Part shown: piece after piece, positions 17,320-26,248 of the stretch
How positions within the stretch are numbered: the first letter of the stretch is position 1
Layout: every line of letters starts with the position of its first letter
Source: DATFXM01 sp035315885
Lineage (GTDB): Bacteria > Acidobacteriota > Blastocatellia > UBA7656
Reading direction: 5' to 3'
Length of the DNA: 64,000 bases
Assembly: GCA_035315885.1 (NCBI GenBank)
Contig: DATFXM010000111.1
Location: 14,777 to 78,776 of the forward strand
The notes under the pieces: model-generated
Told to the model about the DNA's origin: nothing
Database searches by the model: none
What the model saw: the letters and a program-made list of their open reading frames with translations, nothing else
Program-made: the position numbers and the translations under genes

Positions 17320-18624
17320 ATGATGAAGAACGTCGTTATCATCGGCACCCAATGGGGCGACGAAGGCAAAGGCAAGGTCGTCGACATCCTCGCACCACAT
17401 TTCGACGTCGTAGCCCGCTATCAAGGCGGACACAACGCGGGTCATACGGTCCGAATTGGTGAGCGAAAGTTTGTCCTGCACCTGATTCCTTCAGGAATTC
17501 TTCACGATCACTGTTGCTGCATCATCGGCAATGGTGTAGTCGTGGAACCCAAGGCCCTGAACTCTGAGATCGAAGAGCTTCGGCAGATGGGTGTCGAATC
17601 AGAAGGACGGCTCTTCATCTCTAACCGTGCACACTTGATTCTGCCACATCACGTGGAGCTGGATCGGGCTCGAGAAAAGCGCCTTGGGGCAAACAGCGTC
17701 GGCACTACGATGCGCGGAATTGGACCGGCTTACGAGCAGAAAGCCGCGCGCACCGGGGTGAGGGCCGGCGACATTCTGTATCCGGATCTGCTCAGGGCTC
17801 GACTAGCCGAGGCAATGGCCGACGCCAATTTCGAACTGGCGTCACTCGGCGCCGCACCCCTCGAAGCAGAAGCTACGGCCGATCAGTTTCTGCAGGAGGC
17901 GATCAGGCTCCGGCCTTTCATCCGAGATATCGCCGAGATGTTGAACTCTTCCATTCAGGCGGGCAAGGCAGTTCTTCTCGAAGGAGCGCAGGGTACGATG
18001 CTGGACGTGGATCACGGCACCTATCCGTTTGTGACTTCGTCAAATGCAACCGCTGGAGGGGCAGCAACAGGACTGGGTTTGCCGCCTCGCTCGATAACCG
18101 GTGCGTTGGGAATCACCAAGGCGTACAGCACGCGAGTCGGCGGCGGTCCGTTTCCTACGGAGCTGTTGGACGAGACCGGGGCTTACCTCCAGAAGCGCGG
18201 CAACGAATACGGTGCTTCTACCGGGAGGTCGCGCCGCACCGGGTGGTTCGACGCTGCAGTAGTACGATACTCGGTGATGCTCAACGGCCTGGATGCGATA
18301 GCGCTGACGAAGCTGGACGTATTGGACGAGTTCAGCGACATCAAGATCTGCGTTGGCTACAAGTACCAGGACGAGTTGCTGACGGAGATGCCTTACAGCG
18401 CTGCGTTGCTCGGTGAATGCACACCGGTATACGAGACGATGGCTGGCTGGAAGACCAAGACTGCCGGCATCACAGAGTTCGATGAGTTGCCGCCAGCAGC
18501 AAAGGCCTACGTGAATAGGATTGAGCAGCTCATCGGCGCGCCAATCGCTATGATCTCTACAGGCCCCGAGCGCACTGAGACAATCATTCGGAAGAACTCC
18601 CCAGTCGGGAACTGGATGGGTTGA
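17320..18624 (+). CDS. purA: Adenylosuccinate synthetase
   Basis: Catalyses the GTP-dependent joining of IMP and aspartate to adenylosuccinate, the first step from IMP to AMP. Family motifs are clear: GTQWGDEGKGKVVD (phosphate loop), GGHNAGHTV, LEGAQGTMLDVDHGTYPFVTSSN, STRVGGGPFPTEL and GRSRRTGWFDA. The length of 434 residues is standard. Two ATGs (17320, 17323) are possible starts. It stands alone between trxA and the sigma factor; the other purine genes of the window, purM and purF, lie about 28-32 kb away on the other strand. Confidence 0.96.
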   Translation: MMKNVVIIGTQWGDEGKGKVVDILAPHFDVVARYQGGHNAGHTVRIGERKFVLHLIPSGILHDHCCCIIGNGVVVEPKALNSEIEELRQMGVESEGRLFISNRAHLILPHHVELDRAREKRLGANSVGTTMRGIGPAYEQKAARTGVRAGDILYPDLLRARLAEAMADANFELASLGAAPLEAEATADQFLQEAIRLRPFIRDIAEMLNSSIQAGKAVLLEGAQGTMLDVDHGTYPFVTSSNATAGGAATGLGLPPRSITGALGITKAYSTRVGGGPFPTELLDETGAYLQKRGNEYGASTGRSRRTGWFDAAVVRYSVMLNGLDAIALTKLDVLDEFSDIKICVGYKYQDELLTEMPYSAALLGECTPVYETMAGWKTKTAGITEFDELPPAAKAYVNRIEQLIGAPIAMISTGPERTETIIRKNSPVGNWMG

Positions 18625-18923
18625 ACCCGCAAGCTTTCTTTGACTGGGTCCCAGTGCGACGCTTAAGTTTTTCGGCATTTCACCCGCCCAAAGCTAAACC
18701 CCACCACTTATAAGTTCAGCCAAAGATCGGCCTCAACTTTTTTAATTTTTCTACTTTTGAAAGAGCTACTAGAATCCCGACAGAAAAAGTCGGATATAGA
18801 AAGGCTCGAGTTCTGAGCTCTGTGTTTTGAAGGGTTTTGTGCTGAGGCGCGACTCCCATTTCTCGCAGCACCCGGAGTTCGGAACTTAGGAACCAGAACA
18901 AACCTTGACCTTCGGGAGCGAGT
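18625..18923. other. Upstream region of the sigma factor gene, no gene found
   Basis: About 300 bp between purA and the sigma gene. It contains an AT-rich stretch (about 18735-18800) but no unambiguous promoter pair. One degenerate CTGAG-type motif lies near 18813. A GGAACTT at 18880-18886 resembles ECF-type -35 elements but no matching -10 is convincing. A GGGAG sits before the ATG pair at 18924/18927. Confidence 0.4.
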
Positions 18924-20411
18924 ATGATGAGCCCAGTGCTTGATTCGTACGACTTCGAAACCGAAGTCATGCACGAAGAAGAAGACCCTGAACCTCAGTC
19001 CAATGACGAGGTCCAGGAAGCTGCGGACGAGATCGACCACGCTGACCTGTTGAGGCTCTATCTGCGAGAGGCCAGTCGGCATCCGATGCTCACAGCGGAG
19101 GGTGAAGTCAGTGCTGCAAGGCGAATAGAGAGAACTCGACAGAGGCTCCTGCGCCTGATCTCGCGCTCACCGATTGTTCCGATTTATTGCCGGCACCTAA
19201 GACAGGCGATAAAGGACGGAACAGAAAGCGCTATCGATTTCGTCGAACACCCTCCGGAGTCGGATCCGTCAACTCCTCATTCGAAAATCGCCGAGGATGC
19301 ACTATCAAGAGTGGCAACAGCGTACGGTTCGTACATCGAAGCGCTTGCCAGTCTCGAAGCGGCTACGCGGCGCAGGACATCGATATCCAAACTACGGATG
19401 GCGCGTAAAGTGGTACGCCGAGCGCTGATCCGAGTCTGGAGATCAATCCGCGAAGTTCCTTTCAGCGCCTCCTGCGAACGAAGGCTTGCGGAGATCATCG
19501 ACTCTGCGCGAACTCACTCGCTGCAATTCGAGGACAGCGTTGCCGCGCGAATCAGGATGCCAGAAAGGGATTTGCGCAGCGCAAGCTTCGATGTGCATGC
19601 TGCCGTCGAGCAAGTGCTTGCAGGGAAGCTTGCGACGGTTGGGGATTTGCGAATCCATGCGAAGCTGACCTCGATTGCGGCGCAGGAACTCGCGGCGGCC
19701 AAGCAGCAACTGACCGAGGCAAACCTGAGGTTAGTCATCTCGGTTGCCAGACAGTTCCTACGACGCGGACTTCCTTTTCTGGACCTGATCCAGGAGGGAA
19801 ATGTCGGATTGATGCGAGCGGTTGAAAAGTTTGACTGGCGGCGAGGTTTTCGGTTCTCCACCTATGCGATGTGGTGGATTCGTCAATCGATGGCTCGCGC
19901 TCTGGATACGCAGAGCCGAATAGTCAGGCTTCCGGCATCAGAGTTGAACATGATCAACAAAGTGGCCAGGGCTTCGAGGTCGATAAGCAGGGAGACCGCG
20001 TCGCAGGCCACGCGCAACGAGATCGCCGAACGGCTGGACATCGAGCCCGAGCGTGTCAGCGAAGCTATGGCGTTTGCGCAGCAGACAGTGCCTCTGGACG
20101 CGCCTGCAAATGACAACGGCGAGACTGCGGTGAACTTCATAGATGATGGCGACTGGGCGAATCCGTTTTCGTCGGCGCTCGAGTGGTCGCGTCGCAATGC
20201 GATTCAGCGTGCTCTCGGTCATCTGACTCCTCGCGAGGCTCGAATACTGAGGCTTCATTATGGCCTCGACTGTGCTGAGCCTCTCACGTTGGAGGAGATT
20301 GGCGTTGATATGGCGGTGACTCGTGAACGGGTTCGTCAGATCGAAGTGGGCGCTCTTGCGAAGCTTCGCGCGCACGAAGAGAGCGATCTGCTGCGCGAAC
20401 TCATGGCTTGA
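18924..20411 (+). CDS. RNA polymerase sigma factor, sigma-70 group 1/2 type
   Basis: The 495-residue sigma factor has region 1.2 (DLLRLYLREASRHPMLTAEGE, about 40-65), a long divergent non-conserved part (about 80-250), and region 2 (LTEANLRLVISVARQFLRRG, FLDLIQEGNVGLMRAVEKFD, FRFSTYAMWWIRQSMARAL, about 265-330). Region 3 follows. Region 4 (LTPREARILRLHYGL, LTLEEIGVDMAVTRERVRQIE, about 430-480) carries the helix-turn-helix for the -35 box. Absence of the long region 1.1 and an acidic N-terminus favour a group 2 (RpoS/RpoD-like) factor, though a primary role is not excluded. It is followed by, and converges through, heptamer arrays towards acpS. Confidence 0.88.
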   Translation: MMSPVLDSYDFETEVMHEEEDPEPQSNDEVQEAADEIDHADLLRLYLREASRHPMLTAEGEVSAARRIERTRQRLLRLISRSPIVPIYCRHLRQAIKDGTESAIDFVEHPPESDPSTPHSKIAEDALSRVATAYGSYIEALASLEAATRRRTSISKLRMARKVVRRALIRVWRSIREVPFSASCERRLAEIIDSARTHSLQFEDSVAARIRMPERDLRSASFDVHAAVEQVLAGKLATVGDLRIHAKLTSIAAQELAAAKQQLTEANLRLVISVARQFLRRGLPFLDLIQEGNVGLMRAVEKFDWRRGFRFSTYAMWWIRQSMARALDTQSRIVRLPASELNMINKVARASRSISRETASQATRNEIAERLDIEPERVSEAMAFAQQTVPLDAPANDNGETAVNFIDDGDWANPFSSALEWSRRNAIQRALGHLTPREARILRLHYGLDCAEPLTLEEIGVDMAVTRERVRQIEVGALAKLRAHEESDLLRELMA

Positions 20412-20545
20412 GGCTAGTGCTGAGTGCCGAGTGCTCAGTGGTGAGTGCTGAGCGTTGATGGTTGATTCTTAATTGTTACTTGTTGAGTGCAACCCCAAAC
20501 GGGATTGCACTCAGCACTCGGCACTCGGCACTCGGCACTCAGCAC
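20412..20545. repeat. Inverted heptamer arrays between sigma and acpS
   Basis: The left arm starts right after the sigma stop with repeats of the GAGTGCT type, then runs through GAGCGTT, GATGGTT, GATTCTT, AATTGTT, ACTTGTT, GAGTGCA in a steady 7-bp frame. The right arm is a series of GCACTCG/GCACTCA units running into the acpS stop codon. A CAACCCC...GGGATTG stem sits at the centre. The array supplies the acpS stop. Confidence 0.88.
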
Positions 20546-20923
20546 TCAACACTCGATAATCGCTTGTGCGATTGCAAAGTCTCGCGAATGAGAAAGAGAT
20601 ACGTGGATCGAGCGGCCGCCAACCTCCCGAAAGCGTCGTTCCGCAGCTCCATGCAGGCGAACTGACGGTGCTCCGCCATCGTTCGAAACTACTTCGATAT
20701 CCTTGAACCCGATTCCCCTAGCCCACCCCGTTCCAAGCGCCTTCATTACCGCTTCCTTCGCCGCAAACCGAACCGCGTAGCTCGCAGAACGCGAAGCCTT
20801 CCCCTCGCAATATGCAATCTCTTCCTGCGTGAACACCTTTGTGAGAAACCGCTCGCCTCTGCGCCCGAGTGTCTCCTCCACCCGCGATATCTCTATAATG
20901 TCGACCCCGGTTGAAAGAATCAT
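20546..20923 (-). CDS. acpS: Holo-acyl-carrier-protein synthase
   Basis: Transfers 4'-phosphopantetheine from CoA to a serine of acyl carrier protein. The 125-residue AcpS-type protein shows STGVDIIEISRVEE with the Mg-binding Asp, the FTQEEIAYCEG helix, the AVRFAAKEAVMKALGTG signature and HVSLSHSRDFAIAQAI near the end. The last two codons plus stop (GAG TGT TGA) are already in phase with the heptamer array that follows, so the natural C-terminus seems to have been replaced or trimmed by the repeat. Upstream on this strand is rnz, 38 bp away. Confidence 0.93.
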   Translation of the reverse strand: MILSTGVDIIEISRVEETLGRRGERFLTKVFTQEEIAYCEGKASRSASYAVRFAAKEAVMKALGTGWARGIGFKDIEVVSNDGGAPSVRLHGAAERRFREVGGRSIHVSLSHSRDFAIAQAIIEC

Positions 20924-20961
20924 CGACTGCTAGGCCCGTCCAAGTAAGCAGGACACACAAA

Positions 20962-21873
20962 CTAAACCTGGATTGAAACGAGGTCCTCCGCCGCGACGGT
21001 GTCCGGAAAGATCCGATGAGCCTCATCCAGAAGCGGAGTGACATCAGGAAACCTCGACGAGAAATGAGTAATCAGCAGCCGCCTGGCGCTGGCTTCCCGA
21101 GCTGTTCGTGCGGCATCGGCGGCAGTAGAATGCCCCCACTGTCCGGCTTCCGCGCGCAGGTCTTCGGTATACGTCGCCTCGTGAATCAACAGGTCGACAC
21201 CATTGCCAAGGTCCGTAGCGCCGGCGCAGGGCCTCGTGTCCAGGCAATACGCAACAACCTTGCCCCGCCTGGGCTGACCGAGCACCTGGTCAGGTGTGAC
21301 TGTTTTTCCGTTGTCTAGCACCACCGCTTCGCCCGACTGGAGTTTGCCGAAGAGCGGACCTTCCGGCACGCCAAGCCTCATTGCGGCGTCCAAATCAAAT
21401 CTTCCCGGACGCGGCTTCTCTTCGAGGCGATATCCGAGCGCGAACAGTCTATGATCCAATGCGCGCGTCTTAACCACACAGTCCGCGGTCTCGTGCACCG
21501 TCGTCACCTCATCGGCCGCGTCAAGCTCCCTCACGTCGAGACCGTAGCTGACAAACATCGTCCTTAGCCGCGCAAGCGTGTCCAGGTATTCCTTGAGGCC
21601 GCGCGGTCCGACTATCACGAGATCGCGCGATCTCTGGTCGAGACCCATGGTGGACAGCATTCCCGGCAGACCATACAAATGATCACCGTGCAGATGGGTG
21701 ATAAACACCGCGTCGAGTCGAGTCGGACTCAAGCCTACTCGCGCGACTTGGGTCTGGGTACCCTCCCCGCAATCAAACAGGAACCACTCGGTGTCGCGCG
21801 ATACCGCAAGCGCACTCACGTTTCGCTTGAGAGTCGGCTTACCCGAACTTGTTCCCAGCGGAATAACTCGCAT
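20962..21873 (-). CDS. rnz: Ribonuclease Z (tRNA 3' endonuclease)
   Basis: A metallo-beta-lactamase-fold endonuclease that trims the 3' trailer of tRNA precursors. The zinc-binding HLHGDH motif is at residues 60-65, preceded by FDCGEGTQTQ; further ligands are in HEATY and in LLITHFSSRF. The 303-residue length fits the short bacterial form, and LGTSSGKPTLKRNVSAL matches its N-terminus. It is followed closely by acpS on the same strand, which suggests co-transcription. Confidence 0.92.
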   Translation of the reverse strand: MRVIPLGTSSGKPTLKRNVSALAVSRDTEWFLFDCGEGTQTQVARVGLSPTRLDAVFITHLHGDHLYGLPGMLSTMGLDQRSRDLVIVGPRGLKEYLDTLARLRTMFVSYGLDVRELDAADEVTTVHETADCVVKTRALDHRLFALGYRLEEKPRPGRFDLDAAMRLGVPEGPLFGKLQSGEAVVLDNGKTVTPDQVLGQPRRGKVVAYCLDTRPCAGATDLGNGVDLLIHEATYTEDLRAEAGQWGHSTAADAARTAREASARRLLITHFSSRFPDVTPLLDEAHRIFPDTVAAEDLVSIQV

Positions 21874-22177
21874 AGGGCTTTACGATAGCACAGCAAAGCG
21901 CTCAGTGCTGAGTGCGACGCTTCGAGGGCGGTGTCTTTATTTGATATCGAGCGACTGTCATGAGTTGGCGCTGTCAAACTCTGCCAGTCGCAGCCAAAGC
22001 AGGACACGGTCCATTTCCTTTCTCTTGCCAACAACATGCTAACGCGAATATCATTACCAAACGCCGACTGGATGCTCGCGGAAGAGTACGGCCCTGTCCC
22101 AAAGAAATTGCCCCTTGCCGAGTCCATACAACTCCTCACGTAGCTTTTCTTACCGTTCTGCGCATCGAGGAGGTCAT
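21874..22177. other. Divergent region between rnz and the PQQ-type dehydrogenase
   Basis: A small CTCAGTGCTGAG palindrome (21901-21912) is the only recognisable element; it is a single isolated unit of the CTGAGTN family, here at a gene 5' side. A GAGGAGG ribosome-binding site at 22167-22173 decides the start of the gene at 22178. No RNA gene or clear promoter was seen. Confidence 0.5.
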
Positions 22178-24679
22178 ATGACAAGAGCACGAATCGTGCT
22201 GCTGTGCACTGCTTTCGCCACCCTCGTTTTGTCACTCCACGCAACATCAAATCGCGCGGGCGCGCAAGTCACACAAGTCACCGCGCAGGATTTCGTGCCG
22301 TCCGCAGTCGGTATTCAGCTCCAGCCTGTTTTGACTACCGGTCTCAGTAGTCCGCTATTCGTCGGTAACGCACACGACGGCTCGAATCGCTTGTTCATAG
22401 TCGAACAGACCGGCGCGATCAAGGTACTGCACGCCGGATCCTCCACTCCTACTGTCTTCCTGGATATCTCGTTGAAGGTTGTCTCGGGCGGAGAACAGGG
22501 ACTGCTTGGGCTTGCGTTTCATCCTCAGTTTTCGTCCAACCGGCGGTTCTTTGTCGATTACACTCGGCAAGGCGACGGCGCTACAGTGATCGCGGAGTAT
22601 CACGCGTCAGCGAACCCCGACGTAGCCGACCCCGCGGAAACGGTCCTGTTGACGATCCCGCAGCCTTTCCCGAACCATAACGGCGGCATGCTCGCGTTCG
22701 GTCCCGACGGGTTCCTATACATCGGGATGGGCGACGGCGGATCCGCTAATGACCCGGGCAACCGCGCGCAAGACATAAATCAGTTGCTCGGAAAAATTCT
22801 ACGCATAGACATAGATCACGCTGGGCCATCCGCACCCTACACTTCGCCGAGCACGAACCCGTTCTTCGGGTCAACGCCCGGCCGCGACGAGATATTCGCA
22901 TACGGAGTTCGAAATCCCTGGCGGTTCTCCTTTGATCGCGGGACCGGCTCGCTTTACGTGGGCGATGTCGGACAGGGAGCCTGGGAAGAGGTCGACATAG
23001 TCACGCTGGGGGGGAACTACGGATGGCGCGTCCTTGAAGGCTTTCATTGCACTAATATTGACCCGACCCTTTGCTCTGCTGGGAGCTTCAGTCCGCCAAT
23101 TCTTGAGTACGGACATACGGGCGGGCGATGCTCGATAACCGGCGGATATGTCTACCGCGGGTCACTGGGCTCGCTCCCCCTTGGTTCTTATGTGTTCGGG
23201 GATTTTTGCACCGGCGAGATATTCCTGTCTGACGGGACGACGCAGAGCCTACTCCTCGATACAACACTCAGCATTTCGTCCTTTGGGGAAGACGAAGCTG
23301 GTGAGCTCTACGTTGTAGGTCTTGGAGGGCAAGTCTACCGTATAGCGTCCACTGGTACTCCGCCGCCACCTCCGCCGCCGTGCACTTTCTCGATTTCTCC
23401 GAACTCGCTTTCGTTTCCGATCGCGGGCGGAACCGGATCGGTCAATGTCACCGCACCGTCCGGGTGCGCTTGGACAGTGAGCAATCCGGCGCCATGGATA
23501 ACCCTCTTTGTGACCGGCGGGAGCGGTAATGGGACTGTGACCTTCGGAGTCTTATCGAACAAGAAGGGTGGCGGCCCTCGATCAACGACATTGACGGTCG
23601 CGGGTCAGACATTGGCAGTCGAGCAAGCCGGGCCTACGGCAACGTGTGTGACTTCGCTCTCGCCAACGGACAAGACTGTGCCTGCGGCCGGAGGGGCCGG
23701 GAGCTTTTCGGTATCTGCCGGAGGCACATGTTCGTGGTCGGCATTGGCCAACGCCGGTTGGATCACAATCACCTCCGGAGCAAACGGTACCGGCAACGGA
23801 ACGGTTTCTTTCTCCGTAGCGTCCAACCCGGATACGACGATGCGGCAAGCGACAATCACCGTTCAGAGTCTCGCATTCACCGTCAATCAGGCGGGACAGA
23901 CTTGTTCGTTCTCGCTCAACCCGGGTAGCGCGTCGCTCGGTGCAGGAGGCGGCGCCGGCAGCTTCGGCGTGAACGCGTCGGCGGGTTGCATGTGGTCGGC
24001 AGTGAGCAATTTCCCCTGGATCACCGTTACGTCGGGAGCAAGCGGGACCGGCAGCGGCACGGTGAATTTTTCGGTATCGGCGAACGCCAGCTCGACTCCA
24101 CGCAGCGGAATGATCACCGCAGGCGGCATGACCTTCAGCGTCAACCAGGCCGGCTCGCCTACACCTTCGTGCTCGTTTTCGATCTCGCCTGCCGGCGCAA
24201 GCTTCGCAGCTACGGCCGCATCGGGAAGCATTTTCGTCACCACGGCCAACGGGTGTTCCTGGACCGCGATGACGAGCGCTCCATGGATATCGATCACCTC
24301 CGGCGCAAGTGGCTCCGGCAGTGGTACGGTCAGCTATACGGTGCAATCGAATCCGAACACAACTTCACGCATGGCCACCATCTCGGTTGCACAACAATCG
24401 TTCACCGTTTCACAATCTGGCGCGACAAGCTCTTGTTCATTCAGCATCTCGCCGACGAGTCAGACATTCACAAAAACCGGCGGAACAGGGTCGATCACTG
24501 TGACTACTGGGGCGGGCTGTGTGTGGAGCGCCATGAGCGATGTGAGCTGGATAACAATCACCTCGGGCTCTAAAGGAAATGGGCCGGGCTCAATACACTT
24601 CTCAGTAGCCAGTAACTCGACTGGCCCTCGAAGCGGAACAATCAAGATCATGGGATTGACGTTCACCGTGTTCCAGTAG
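22178..24679 (+). CDS. Secreted PQQ-dependent sugar dehydrogenase-like protein with five BACON repeats
   Basis: The protein (833 residues) begins with a signal peptide (about 1-29, to RAGAQ). Residues about 45-390 form a six-bladed soluble aldose/sorbosone dehydrogenase domain: PLFVGNAHDGSNRLFIVEQ, LLGLAFHPQF, GMGDGGSANDPGNRAQD, YGVRNPWRFSFD and GDVGQGAWEEVD, with GGNYGWR. A polyproline linker (TPPPPPPPC) leads to five repeats of about 85 residues, each starting with a (C)SFSISP-type strand and holding W...WIT(I)TSG(A)SG(S)G. These are BACON-type beta-sandwich domains, thought to bind glycans or mucin-like surfaces. The ATG at 22178 is chosen because GAGGAGG lies 4 bp before it. The role is oxidation or recognition of extracellular sugars; PQQ dependence is inferred from the family. 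Confidence 0.83.
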   Translation: MTRARIVLLCTAFATLVLSLHATSNRAGAQVTQVTAQDFVPSAVGIQLQPVLTTGLSSPLFVGNAHDGSNRLFIVEQTGAIKVLHAGSSTPTVFLDISLKVVSGGEQGLLGLAFHPQFSSNRRFFVDYTRQGDGATVIAEYHASANPDVADPAETVLLTIPQPFPNHNGGMLAFGPDGFLYIGMGDGGSANDPGNRAQDINQLLGKILRIDIDHAGPSAPYTSPSTNPFFGSTPGRDEIFAYGVRNPWRFSFDRGTGSLYVGDVGQGAWEEVDIVTLGGNYGWRVLEGFHCTNIDPTLCSAGSFSPPILEYGHTGGRCSITGGYVYRGSLGSLPLGSYVFGDFCTGEIFLSDGTTQSLLLDTTLSISSFGEDEAGELYVVGLGGQVYRIASTGTPPPPPPPCTFSISPNSLSFPIAGGTGSVNVTAPSGCAWTVSNPAPWITLFVTGGSGNGTVTFGVLSNKKGGGPRSTTLTVAGQTLAVEQAGPTATCVTSLSPTDKTVPAAGGAGSFSVSAGGTCSWSALANAGWITITSGANGTGNGTVSFSVASNPDTTMRQATITVQSLAFTVNQAGQTCSFSLNPGSASLGAGGGAGSFGVNASAGCMWSAVSNFPWITVTSGASGTGSGTVNFSVSANASSTPRSGMITAGGMTFSVNQAGSPTPSCSFSISPAGASFAATAASGSIFVTTANGCSWTAMTSAPWISITSGASGSGSGTVSYTVQSNPNTTSRMATISVAQQSFTVSQSGATSSCSFSISPTSQTFTKTGGTGSITVTTGAGCVWSAMSDVSWITITSGSKGNGPGSIHFSVASNSTGPRSGTIKIMGLTFTVFQ

Positions 24680-24782
24680 CCGGAACGCCGGCGACTTTAC
24701 CCACGCGTAGCTTCGAATCCGGAGTCGCTTCACAAATTGAAGTCGCTTGTAGGTGCGGGCCTGCTCTGATAACGTCGCAGCC

Positions 24783-26174
24783 ATGATAACGATCCAATTC
24801 CTGGGCGCCGCCCAGACGGTGACCGGTTCGAAGTATGTTCTGGACATCAACGGATTCCGGGTGATGGTCGATTGTGGCTTGTTTCAGGGCCTCAAGGAAC
24901 TGCGCGCTCGCAACTGGCAAACACTACCGCTCGAGCCGGCTTCGATTCACTGCGTTCTTCTTACGCACGCCCACATCGATCACACCGGCTACCTGCCCAG
25001 GCTTGTGCGCGATGGATTCCAGGGAGCGATCTATTCCACTCGCGCGACCGCGGACCTGCTCAAGATCATGTTGCCTGACTCGGCGAGGTTACAGGAAGAA
25101 GATGCTGAATACGCGAACCGCAAAGGCTACTCAAAACACGCCCCGGCGCTACCGCTGTATACCGAACAGGACGCTCGGCGCACGCTCAGGCACCTCAACC
25201 CGGTGAACTACCTCGAGCCCTTGCGCATAAACAAGTGGCTGACGGCGAGATTCATTCCTGCAGGGCACATCCTGGGTTCGAGCTTCATCGAGCTCTCGGT
25301 TGTCGAGCAGGGTCGCGAGCCTTTCAAGATAGTCTTCTCCGGTGACGTCGGGCGGTATGATGAGCCTATATTGAATGATCCCTCGCGAGTCGAAGAGGCG
25401 GACTATCTGCTCGTTGAATCAACGTACGGCAATCGCGTCCACGATCCGGTAGACGCGAAGCAGCGCCTCGCGGAAATAATAAACGCGGCGTATGAAAAGA
25501 AGGGCAAGGTTGTTATCCCGGCATTCGCGGTTGGGCGTACGCAGTTGCTGGTTTATTACCTCCGCGAACTTGAAGACGAGCACCTCATACCTGTGATACC
25601 AGTGGCGGTCGATTCGCCTATGGGTGCGGAGGCGACTCGGTTGTACACGAGGCATCACGAAGAGCACGACTCTGACATTGAACGGCTGGAGAAGCTCCAG
25701 CGGAATCCGCTTGCGACTCGCAATTTCAGTCTCGTGCAGGGCCGCGCTGGTTCAAAAGCGTTGAACGATCAAAAGGGTCCGATGGTTATCATCTCCGCGT
25801 CGGGGATGGCGACGGGAGGCCGCGTGCTTCACCACCTCGAGCAGTGCCTTCCCGATCCGAACTCGACAGTTGTTTTTGTTGGCTTTCAGGCGCAGGGAAC
25901 GCGCGGGCGCAGACTTCAGGAGGGTGAGAAAGAGATCAAGATTCACGGCCGCTTCGTTCCAGTGAATGCCCGGATTGAAAGCATCGGGAGCCTGTCGGCG
26001 CATGCAGATTCAGAAGAGCTGATGAGATGGCTGAAGGGCTTCAAGAAGCCCCCGATAACCACCTTTATAGTGCATGGTGAAATGGATGGCGCGACCGCGC
26101 TTCAGAAGCGAATAGAGACTGATCTTAATTGGAAGACCGAGGTTCCAGAGTATATGCAGGTAGCGGTTCTGTAG
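24783..26174 (+). CDS. Beta-CASP metallo-beta-lactamase-fold RNA hydrolase
   Basis: A 463-residue protein with the MBL zinc motif HAHIDHTGYLP and the beta-CASP and RMMBL motifs: VESTYGNR, VVIPAFAVGRTQ, PMVIISASGMATGGRVLHHL and SAHADSEELMRWL. Such proteins act as RNA endo/exonucleases related to CPSF73 and RNase J. I take the ATG at 24783 (ITIQFLGAAQTVTGSKY begins the family) rather than the GTG at 24753. It starts 104 bp after the dehydrogenase. Its stop is followed at once by ACTG-type heptamers. RNA hydrolysis is inferred from the family. Confidence 0.9.
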   Translation: MITIQFLGAAQTVTGSKYVLDINGFRVMVDCGLFQGLKELRARNWQTLPLEPASIHCVLLTHAHIDHTGYLPRLVRDGFQGAIYSTRATADLLKIMLPDSARLQEEDAEYANRKGYSKHAPALPLYTEQDARRTLRHLNPVNYLEPLRINKWLTARFIPAGHILGSSFIELSVVEQGREPFKIVFSGDVGRYDEPILNDPSRVEEADYLLVESTYGNRVHDPVDAKQRLAEIINAAYEKKGKVVIPAFAVGRTQLLVYYLRELEDEHLIPVIPVAVDSPMGAEATRLYTRHHEEHDSDIERLEKLQRNPLATRNFSLVQGRAGSKALNDQKGPMVIISASGMATGGRVLHHLEQCLPDPNSTVVFVGFQAQGTRGRRLQEGEKEIKIHGRFVPVNARIESIGSLSAHADSEELMRWLKGFKKPPITTFIVHGEMDGATALQKRIETDLNWKTEVPEYMQVAVL

Positions 26175-26248
26175 AGTACTGATTACTGATTACAGAACCT
26201 TCGGGGTTGGAGATCGCTGCGGTTGGACTCGGGACTCAGGACTCAGAA
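26175..26248. repeat. Heptamer arrays between beta-CASP hydrolase and kinase genes
   Basis: From the first base after the stop: AGTACTG, ATTACTG, ATTACAG (26175-26195). On the right side, TGGACTC, GGGACTC, AGGACTC run up to the kinase stop. Two different heptamer sequences on the two arms share the 7-bp period. A CCTTCGGGGTTGG segment lies between. Confidence 0.85.

Noticed and set aside
20546..20548. TGA of acpS as a selenocysteine codon
   Set aside because: It lies inside a repeat array beyond the conserved domain, with no redox motif or downstream protein similarity.
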